Shown here: positions 1 through 5,138 of the stretch, in pieces
Layout of the letters: each line of letters begins with the position of its first letter
How positions within the stretch are numbered: position 1 is the first letter of the stretch
NCBI GenBank assembly: GCA_900752095.1
Contig: CAADUD010000170.1
Span: 1 to 5,356, forward strand
From: Clostridia bacterium
Lineage (GTDB): Bacteria; Bacillota; Clostridia; TANB77; CAG-508
Direction: 5' to 3'
Length of the DNA: 5,356 nucleotides
Position numbers and translations under genes: made by a program
The notes under the pieces: model-generated
The model's database searches: none
What the model saw: only the letters and a program-made list of their open reading frames with translations
What the model was told of the DNA's origin: nothing

Positions 1-32
1 TAGCGGTCTTTTTGAGGTTTTCCTTTTTAGTC

Positions 33-458
33 TTACAGGCTTTCAAGGAAATCAATTGCATCTTGTGCACTGCAAAGATCCTCAATCTGATAGTATTTCA
101 TATCAGAAATTTTACTAAAAAGTTCTTCAAAAGTCACTATCTCTAATAGATTACATAAAGTACTAATCAAAATCTCTCCCGGAATTTTTTTCACTTTTCT
201 TTCATGTCTAAATGTTCTGTCTCTATCCGGTTTGTTGAACTTCAGACATTCAATTAAAATCTGCTGAATTTTTCCAAGAAGAACAGCAGCTTCTTCCAAA
301 GAGATTCCTGCTCCAGCACTGAGTCCTTCTATTTTCTTCCGAGCCACATAGTAACTCATCCGATCTTGCTCTAGATCCTCTAAATTCTGGAATCGGATAT
401 AAGTTTTACCAATATCCATCTGAACGTTGAAATCTTGATTGATGATAGTTTCACTCAT
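33..458 (-). CDS. Hypothetical 141-residue protein of unknown function
   Basis: I do not recognise this protein. The start chosen is the ATG at 458 because AAGGAGG (473-467) lies 8 nt upstream. The longer frame from 491 would start about 7 nt after the predicted transcription start and has no ribosome binding site. The product begins MSETIINQDF and ends FLESL, has no signal peptide or membrane segment, and looks mostly helical. A basic patch (about residues 78-91, rich in R and K) sits between acidic, hydrophobic helices. No catalytic motif is visible. It is transcribed alone from a perfect consensus promoter, divergently from the metallopeptidase gene. Its codons are less AT-rich than those of most of the window, which hints at acquisition with a mobile element or phage. 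That origin is inference only. Nothing downstream is visible because the window ends 32 nt after its stop. Confidence 0.8.
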   Translation of the reverse strand: MSETIINQDFNVQMDIGKTYIRFQNLEDLEQDRMSYYVARKKIEGLSAGAGISLEEAAVLLGKIQQILIECLKFNKPDRDRTFRHERKVKKIPGEILISTLCNLLEIVTFEELFSKISDMKYYQIEDLCSAQDAIDFLESL

Positions 459-504
459 GAAACTTACCTCCTTAAACAGTGTGTCTTGCACTGGTAGTAG
501 TTCT

Positions 505-533
505 ATTATACTCTTTTTAGTGAATTATGTCAA
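505..533 (-). promoter_or_regulatory. Perfect sigma-A promoter for the small hypothetical gene
   Basis: Read on the minus strand, TTGACA (533-528) and TATAAT (510-505) are separated by exactly 17 nt. Both hexamers match the consensus completely. Transcription should start near 498, giving a leader of about 40 nt that contains the AAGGAGG ribosome binding site of the gene starting at 458. A full consensus promoter implies strong, constitutive expression unless a repressor acts here. Confidence 0.9.
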
Positions 534-600
534 TTGTCCATAGAGGAAGATCGGAGAAAGTTATCGAAATTCTCTGTCTTCATTCACATTGGTATGTTTT

Positions 601-640
601 TTGTCATCAATTTGTAATATAACTGTAATTAAAATGTCAT
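601..640 (+). promoter_or_regulatory. Four 7-bp direct repeats at 11-bp spacing (Pho-box-like)
   Basis: Four copies of the pattern NTGT(C/A)AT occur at 601-607 (TTGTCAT), 612-618 (TTGTAAT), 623-629 (CTGTAAT) and 634-640 (ATGTCAT). Each starts exactly 11 bp after the previous one, so all face the same side of the helix. A further TTGTCA lies at 647-652, slightly out of register. Tandem 7-bp units with 4-bp spacers are the known layout of PhoB/PhoP-type sites, and CTGTCAT is the E. coli Pho-box half-site. The repeats lie upstream of the metallopeptidase -10 region and point towards that gene. The site is seen in the sequence; assigning it to phosphate control or to another OmpR-family regulator is inference. 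Confidence 0.55.
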
Positions 641-646
641 ACATTT

Positions 647-673
647 TTGTCAGAAAGTGTTATATAATATAAT
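647..673 (+). promoter_or_regulatory. Probable promoter of the metallopeptidase gene
   Basis: A TATAAT is present twice in overlapping form (663-668 and 668-673). TTGTCA at 647-652 can act as a -35, but the spacing to the second TATAAT is only 15 nt. A poor -35 with activator repeats immediately upstream is typical of a promoter that needs an activator. Transcription would start near 675-680, a few bases before the ribosome binding site AAGGAG (685-690), which is 12 nt from the ATG. Confidence 0.5.
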
Positions 674-702
674 AAGATTATACCAAGGAGAAATAAATTT
701 TC

Positions 703-1782
703 ATGAACATAGAATCAGAATTAAAAAAAGATGGAATTGAAATTGTTGGTAGATTAGATACTCTAAGTGTTAATTCACTTGCCAAAAATATTTCTGAAAA
801 AATTTGCAAAGCTTTTCCTAGAGCTCATTTCATTTCCAATCAACTATTTATTGAGCTTTCTAGAATTCCTATGTATCTTGCAAAAATGCCAGAAGGTTTT
901 GCAGAAGCTAATTATTTTTATAAAAATTCTTCCATCTATTTTAAAGAGGCCGTTCCTTTAAATGAATTAGAAAAATTTGCAATCCATGAATTCATCCACT
1001 ATATTCAAGAAGTAAAAGACCAAAAAGGGGATTTATACCGTTTAGGTCTTTGTGAATATGGTGAATGGAATATTTATGGAATGGCCTTAAATGAAGGAGC
1101 TGTACAACTTGCTACTGCAAAAGTATTAAATCAACAAGAGGATGTTGTAAAATATTATGATATATCTCTTCCTACTAATAGTCCTAATTATTATCCTTTA
1201 CTTTGTAATTTGGTAAGGCAATTAGCTAATTTAGTTGGAGAAGATATTTTATGGGACAGTACCTTTTTTAGTACAGACCAGTTTAAATTAGATGCTATGA
1301 AACTTTTAGGAAAAAAAGAATTTTTGAAAATTCAAGATAAGTTAGACGATATTTTAAATATAGAAGAAAAAATCATTACGCTAAATCAGCAATTATTGGA
1401 TGACAAATGCGAAGAAAAAAAGGCTTTTAAAATTTCTAATAAGATAACAAACTTAAAACAAGAATTAAAAAATGCTTTTATGCAAACACAACATCTCATT
1501 TATACTTCATATTTTAACCATGAATTTAATAATCTAACAACTACACAAGAAATAGAAATTTATCGTGCAAAATTATATAATTATCAAAATTTTATTGGTA
1601 TTACAGAAAATAACTATGATTTTAATAATTACTATATTCATCAAATGGCTGCATTAGAAGAACGTTATAATGCTATTTTAAATAATGTTGCTTTAGTTGC
1701 TGTAAAAGACTCTAAATTTGCTCGTTTTATGCGTTCTTTAAAGAAATTATTTGCTTGGAATGGAGACAAAGAAAAAGAATAG
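703..1782 (+). CDS. Putative cytoplasmic zinc metallopeptidase (HExxH, gluzincin-like)
   Basis: This 359-residue protein has no named family that I recognise. Residues 95-99 read HEFIH, a HExxH zinc-binding and catalytic motif. Glu131, in the context ALNEGAVQLA, lies 32 residues further on; in gluzincins such an NEG glutamate supplies the third zinc ligand. Residues 1-90 hold the upstream part of the domain. Residues about 215-262 are rich in E, K, L and Q with a heptad-like pattern and may form a coiled coil. The C-terminus (about 333-359) is basic. There is no signal peptide or clear membrane segment, so a cytoplasmic location is likely. The ATG follows AAGGAG at 685-690. The gene stands alone, divergent from the small hypothetical gene and closed by a terminator that overlaps its stop codon. 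The peptidase role is inferred from the motifs; the substrate is unknown. Confidence 0.8.
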   Translation: MNIESELKKDGIEIVGRLDTLSVNSLAKNISEKICKAFPRAHFISNQLFIELSRIPMYLAKMPEGFAEANYFYKNSSIYFKEAVPLNELEKFAIHEFIHYIQEVKDQKGDLYRLGLCEYGEWNIYGMALNEGAVQLATAKVLNQQEDVVKYYDISLPTNSPNYYPLLCNLVRQLANLVGEDILWDSTFFSTDQFKLDAMKLLGKKEFLKIQDKLDDILNIEEKIITLNQQLLDDKCEEKKAFKISNKITNLKQELKNAFMQTQHLIYTSYFNHEFNNLTTTQEIEIYRAKLYNYQNFIGITENNYDFNNYYIHQMAALEERYNAILNNVALVAVKDSKFARFMRSLKKLFAWNGDKEKE

Positions 1783-1811
1783 GAGAAATATAAAATCTCC
1801 TATTCTTTTTT
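1772..1811. terminator. Strong bidirectional intrinsic terminator
   Basis: A perfect 15-bp stem pairs 1772-1786 with 1796-1810 around a 9-nt loop. The arms are A-rich on the left and T-rich on the right, so either strand ends in a U run. The left arm overlaps the last codons and the TAG stop (1780-1782) of the metallopeptidase gene. It serves that gene and probably also the convergent oxidoreductase gene that ends at 1904. Between them lies an AT-rich imperfect palindrome (1850-1873, 11 of 12 pairs), which may help stop minus-strand transcription. Confidence 0.9.
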
Positions 1812-1903
1812 CTTTGTTTGTTTTATTTTTGTTCTTGTTTTTCATTTATAATTCATTTTTATAAAATTGAATTATATATTATGTACTATAAAGATAAGTT
1901 TTT

Positions 1904-3175
1904 TTAATCTATTAAATATTGTGCTATTTTTTCTGCTACATTTCTTCCAGCTCTTGTAGCCCAGGCTACTGTAGACTCTGTACCTGCCACATCTCCTGCT
2001 GCAAATACCTTTTCACAAGAAGTTTGGTTATTTTCATTAATAGCTACATATTTCTTTTTACTCATTTCTATGTTACTATTTTCTAAAACTTCTTTTTCTA
2101 CCTTTCCTCCAACTGCCATAACTACATAATCCATATCCATTACATAGTTGCTGTTTTCAATGTCCACTGGTACTTTTCTACTTTCGCCCTCTTTCTCCAT
2201 TAATTTTGTTTTGATACATTCTATTTTTTCTACATGATTGGTTCCTAAAACTTTGGTAATATTATTTAAAAATAAAAATTCTACCCCTTCTTTTTTGGCA
2301 TCTTCTATTTCTTTTCTTTCTGCTGGCATTTCTTCTTCTGACCTTCTGTATATTACCACTACTCTGTTTGCACTTAGTCTTTTAATGGTTCTAGCACAAT
2401 CCATTGCCACATTTCCACCACCAATAATGGCTACTTTTTTGTTGGCATAATCTGGATGATTTTGTTTTTCTAATAAACTGTTTCCTCCATATACTCCTTC
2501 TAAATCTTCTCCTGGAATTACCATTTTTCTTGGAACATTAGCTCCAATGGCAAGCAAAACAGCATCATAATTTTGTTTTAATTCTTCTAAAGTAATATTT
2601 TTTCCAAGCTCTTTTTCATATTCTACTTGAATTCCCAAATTTAAAATTTGAGCAACTGTTTTTTCTACAATTTCTTTATTCAAACGAAACTCTGGAATTC
2701 CCCTTTGCAAAATTCCACCCAACTTATTTTGCTTTTCGTAAATTGTTACTTGAAAACCTTGTTTTCTTAAAAAGGCACTTGCAGTGAGACCTGCAGGTCC
2801 CCCTCCAATAACAGCTACTTTTTTGTTATTAGGCTCTTTTTGCATGCCTTGTTTTAGGTAACAGTTTAGCAAACTATCCCTATTTTCTAATGCAAAATCT
2901 CCCACATATGCTTCTAGTTCCCCTATAGATACAGCTTCTCCCTTAATACCTCTTACACATTTTCCTTGGCATTGTTTTTGGTGTGGACAAATTCTTCCAC
3001 AAACAGAAGATAATACTGTAGTTTGTGTTAAAATTTCATAAGCTTTTTGAAGATTTCCTTCTTTTAGTTGTGCTATAAAATCTGGTATATAGTTTCCAAG
3101 TGGACATCCTGTTCTACATAGTGGATTTTTACAATTTAAACAATATTGTGCTTTTTCTAATATTTCTTTTCCCAT
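1904..3175 (-). CDS. gltD: GltD-like NAD(P)-dependent FAD/[4Fe-4S] oxidoreductase (glutamate synthase small-subunit family)
   Basis: The 423-residue protein has the full architecture of the glutamate synthase small-subunit family. Cysteines 12, 15, 20 and 24 (CLNCKNPLCRTGC) and 59, 63, 69 and 73 (CGRICPHQKQCQGKC) should hold two [4Fe-4S] clusters. VIGGGPAGL (122-130) is the FAD-binding Rossmann motif, IIGGGNVAMDCAR (250-262) the NAD(P) motif, and YRRSEEEMPA (276-285) the usual following loop, whose arginines favour NADPH. FAAGDV (391-396) completes the FAD site. In the family this subunit passes electrons from NADPH through FAD and Fe-S clusters to a partner, classically GltB. It is shorter than typical GltD (about 450-480) because the N-terminal arm before the first cysteines is missing. 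No GltB or NfnA partner is adjacent, so a standalone reductase is possible and the symbol marks family only. The start follows AAGG, 7 nt upstream. Confidence 0.9.
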   Translation of the reverse strand: MGKEILEKAQYCLNCKNPLCRTGCPLGNYIPDFIAQLKEGNLQKAYEILTQTTVLSSVCGRICPHQKQCQGKCVRGIKGEAVSIGELEAYVGDFALENRDSLLNCYLKQGMQKEPNNKKVAVIGGGPAGLTASAFLRKQGFQVTIYEKQNKLGGILQRGIPEFRLNKEIVEKTVAQILNLGIQVEYEKELGKNITLEELKQNYDAVLLAIGANVPRKMVIPGEDLEGVYGGNSLLEKQNHPDYANKKVAIIGGGNVAMDCARTIKRLSANRVVVIYRRSEEEMPAERKEIEDAKKEGVEFLFLNNITKVLGTNHVEKIECIKTKLMEKEGESRKVPVDIENSNYVMDMDYVVMAVGGKVEKEVLENSNIEMSKKKYVAINENNQTSCEKVFAAGDVAGTESTVAWATRAGRNVAEKIAQYLID

Positions 3176-3220
3176 TTTTTTACCTTATGTTAGCTTTTTT
3201 AATGCTACATGTCCCTTCTT

Positions 3221-3226
3221 ATTATA
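3221..3226 (-). promoter_or_regulatory. Possible -10 element for the GltD-like gene
   Basis: TATAAT is read on the minus strand at 3226-3221, which would start transcription near 3214 and leave a leader of about 38 nt before the ATG at 3175. No good -35 hexamer is present. The expected -35 position falls inside the inverted repeat at 3243-3263. Confidence 0.4.
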
Positions 3227-3242
3227 TCTAGTCACTTTTTTA

Positions 3243-3263
3243 GGATACCTACAAAAGGTATCC
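3243..3263. repeat. Perfect 8-bp inverted repeat (operator or hairpin)
   Basis: GGATACCT (3243-3250) and AGGTATCC (3256-3263) form a perfect inverted repeat around a 5-nt spacer. On the minus strand it is followed by an A run rather than a T run, so it is not a classic intrinsic terminator for the upstream pilin-like gene. It covers the place where a -35 for the GltD-like gene would lie, so a regulator binding site is an alternative reading. Neither role is proven. Confidence 0.5.
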
Positions 3264-3361
3264 CAATTGAATTTTCCATTTCTTCGCGTATCTTCGATTC
3301 GCTAGAATTCCTTTCCTTTAAGTATTCTAAGACTTCCTAATTTTTCTTCTTAAAACTAGTT

Positions 3362-3376
3362 ACCACTAACAGTGGT
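3362..3376 (-). other. Hairpin after the variable region (candidate DGR target-recognition structure)
   Basis: ACCACT and AGTGGT form a perfect 6-bp stem with a 3-nt loop, starting 5 nt after the TAG stop of the pilin-like gene. There is no T run after it on the minus strand, so it is not an intrinsic terminator. In characterised DGRs a short hairpin or cruciform just downstream of the variable region helps direct retrohoming. The position here matches, although the loop is one base shorter than the typical 4 nt. The role is inferred from position. Confidence 0.55.
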
Positions 3377-3381
3377 CAGTG

Positions 3382-4780
3382 CTACTTTATATAAAGTGAC
3401 ACTCGAAAACCAATGATGCTGCCGTTGTCGATCGCATCGTCGTAATTCCTGTTAGCCGTGTAGAGGATGTTGTAGTCGTAACCGCCTCCCCTGACGATGC
3501 AAGGGTACGCACGACTGCTATTCGTGTTCGTGGAATATTCTGTGGTCCATTCTAATAGATTTGCAGCCATATCAAATATGTTACATACCTTATCTCCCGT
3601 TGCTCCTGTATTCATTAAACTACTATTTTCTGTCTCATCTCTTCCTGCATTTGCATAATTACTATTTTCTGCTTTCATATTTTGGATAAATACGATTGCT
3701 GTATCCCAGGCATAACTATTTACTAAATCACTTTCCACTCCTACACTACTATCACCTGCATACATATTTTGGCTCACTTTTGATGCATTTAATTGAGTTA
3801 TATAGTTCCATAATTTACCTGGTGTATCATATGTCATACTGCTTGTACTGTTGGCTGTAGATACTTTTGATAATGGTTTTGCATTTGCATATTTTTCTGC
3901 ATCTGTACTTCCTACACTATTATATCCACTTCCATAGCTTGCTTCATATCTTGCTAAGTAATATCCTCCATTATCTGCTACACTTTGTACAAAGCCTGCT
4001 AAGTTTTTAGCTGTGGCATTTAAATCATTTAGATGATTACTATTATCTACTGTACCTGGTCTATATGTTGTTAATTCTCTATAATATGATTCTATTGCAA
4101 CTTCATTTTCATAGGTTTGTTCTGGACTACTTGGGTTATCTCCTGCAAATGCTGCCTGTTGCATTGTTGGCGTTCCATTAGTTGTATTAAAAGTATATCT
4201 TCCTAATTTTATCGTTACATCATTTTCTGGTTTATTATCCTTATGCACTGTTCCTACTGGTATCCATACAAATTGGTTTCCATTTATGTCTTCTATTACT
4301 ATTCCTTCTGGTACTGTTGTTCCTTCACTAGTTACGACTTTAAATCCTTTTGGTACAACCACCAAATTTCCATACTTATCTTCTGCTTCTAAATTATTTT
4401 CTGTTTGTATTTCTGTTATTGTGTCTACTAACAGCTTTCCATTTGGTCCTGTAGTTGGATCTTCTGGCTCTTCTGTTCCTGAACCTCCTCCAATTTGTCC
4501 GTTCACCAAATTTGCTATTTGGTCTGCTATATTATTTAAACTTTCTTGCTCATTTACGGTTGCCTCATTCCATGCATTTGCTGCATCTTGCGCTGTTTTA
4601 AAGATTCCTCCATTGCTAAATAACATGTTGATTGTGATTCCTGCTAATATTAGCAATACTACTATGGTTACAACCAATGCAATAAGAGTAATACCTCTTT
4701 TTTCCTTTATTTGCTTAAAGTGTAACTCTCTCTCTCTCTCTCTCTCTTACAATTCCAACGTTTTTACTACTTTTGTTCAT
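3382..4780 (-). CDS. Prepilin-like DGR target protein with C-type-lectin/FGE domain; phase OFF as read
   Basis: The pilin frame is open from 4746 to the TAG at 3384-3382 and contains KEKRG before ITLIALVVTIVVLLILAG, a type IV prepilin cleavage motif and transmembrane helix. The usual Glu5 is Ala. Predicted cleavage leaves 436 residues. After the helix come a polar stretch, a Gly/Pro/Glu linker (about 65-85), then a domain of the formylglycine-generating-enzyme / C-type-lectin fold: NGNQFVWIPVG (137-147), DMAANLLEWT (374-383), RGGGY (401-405) and IGFR (427-430). DGR target proteins commonly use this fold, and residues 387-426 carry the variable region. The likely start is the ATG at 4780, after GAGGAG (4797-4792) with an 11-nt gap. 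It is out of frame by one base: it reads 21 residues through the AG tract and stops at 4717-4715. No ATG, GTG or TTG in the pilin frame precedes the cleavage motif. A TTG at 4677 lies inside the helix and is an unlikely start. The protein is probably exported and anchored as a pilin or pseudopilin; its ligand is unknown. Confidence 0.8.
3400..3535 (-). other. Candidate DGR variable region (VR)
   Basis: In the 40 codons from 3534 to 3415, 25 end in C and 66 of 120 bases are G or C. In the 40 codons just upstream only 2 end in C. Seven NNC codons in a row (3480-3460) encode YDYNILY, three (3444-3436) encode YDD, and six (3432-3415) encode IDNGSI. The third base is fixed while the first two vary. 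This is what adenine-specific mutagenesis of AAC codons in a template repeat produces; NNC codons can never become stops. The block lies at the C-terminus between RGGG and IGFR, the ligand-binding face in DGR lectin-fold proteins. The outer limits are approximate because no template repeat is present for comparison. Confidence 0.8.
4726..4747 (-). repeat. (AG)11 dinucleotide repeat, candidate phase-variation switch
   Basis: Eleven uninterrupted AG units (CT on the plus strand) lie between the ATG at 4780 and the prepilin motif. In the ATG frame they encode alternating Arg-Glu. The current length places the pilin codons one base out of frame, and the pilin frame has a TAA directly before the tract (4749-4747). 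Gain of one unit (12) or loss of two (9) would fuse the leader MNKSSKNVGIV to RE repeats and LHFKQIKEKRG in frame. Slipped-strand mispairing at such tracts is a known cause of phase variation in surface proteins. Confidence 0.85.
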
Positions 4781-4992
4781 TTTTCTTTTTACTCCTCTTT
4801 TGATTATTTCTCTAAAATTCTTTTTACTTATATTTACCTTTCTTTAGAGTTTATCCTTCTTCTTTCGTTTTATACTATAAGCTAATTTTTTCTTTGCATT
4901 TAATATCTATTTTATAGAATTATTATTTCTTTTTCCTCTTTTGCATCGATTGTATTTATTTTTTATACTTACTATATATAGATACTAAATAC
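4781..4992 (-). other. Long AT-rich 5' leader of the pilin-like gene
   Basis: If transcription starts about 7 nt after the -10 at 4999-5004, the mRNA has a leader of about 210 nt. It is very purine- and A-rich on the minus strand and contains only tiny open frames of a few codons. No riboswitch that I recognise and no strong hairpin are visible. The GAGGAG ribosome binding site (4797-4792) lies at its end. Confidence 0.45.
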
Positions 4993-4998
4993 ACCTTT

Positions 4999-5027
4999 AT
5001 AATAACATTATCTTTTTCTTTTATCAA
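4999..5027 (-). promoter_or_regulatory. Promoter of the pilin-like gene
   Basis: On the minus strand TTGATA (5027-5022) and TATTAT (5004-4999) are separated by 17 nt, each one mismatch from the sigma-A consensus. It lies just downstream of the terminator that ends the glycosylase transcript, so the pilin-like gene has its own transcription unit. Confidence 0.6.
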
Positions 5028-5089
5028 TACCTTTTTTATTTTTTCTTTGTCAAATATTTTAGAGTATACTTGAAAGTTTTTTATTTTTC

Positions 5090-5123
5090 AAAAAAGTTTC
5101 GAGTGTAGTCGAAACTTTTTTTT
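5090..5123. terminator. Strong intrinsic terminator after the glycosylase gene
   Basis: A perfect 13-bp stem pairs 5090-5102 with 5109-5121 around the 6-nt loop GTGTAG. An A run on one side and a T run on the other make it functional on either strand. It lies 16 nt past the stop of the uracil-DNA glycosylase gene and insulates the pilin-like gene from it. Confidence 0.9.
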
Positions 5124-5138
5124 GCTTGAGTTCATAAA

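Noticed and set aside
459..491. Upstream ATG at 491 for the small hypothetical gene
   Set aside because: It has no ribosome binding site and sits almost at the predicted transcription start, while the ATG at 458 has AAGGAGG 8 nt upstream.
548..555. AGATCGGA, resembling the start of a sequencing adapter
   Set aside because: The match stops after eight bases and the following sequence differs from the adapter.
767..961. 64-codon plus-strand frame
   Set aside because: It lies entirely within the metallopeptidase gene in another frame.
2238..2450. 70-codon plus-strand frame
   Set aside because: It is a shadow of the GltD-like gene, whose motifs are clear on the other strand.
3232..3279. 15-residue open frame starting at the ATG at 3279 on the minus strand
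   Set aside because: It is very short, has no convincing ribosome binding site, and spans the inverted repeat; it is noted only as possible debris.
4675..4677. TTG at 4677 as the start of the pilin-like protein
   Set aside because: It lies inside the hydrophobic helix, has no ribosome binding site and would remove the KRG cleavage motif that precedes ITLIAL.
4286..4885. 199-codon open frame on the plus strand
   Set aside because: It is antisense to the pilin-like gene and its leader, serine- and phenylalanine-rich as expected for the complement of AT-rich coding DNA, with no ribosome binding site or domain.
5097..5106. TTTCGAGTGT shared between the terminator at 5090-5123 and the 3' end of the variable gene, as a template-repeat remnant
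   Set aside because: Only 10 bases match, the flanks differ completely, and in the terminator the bases are explained by stem pairing.
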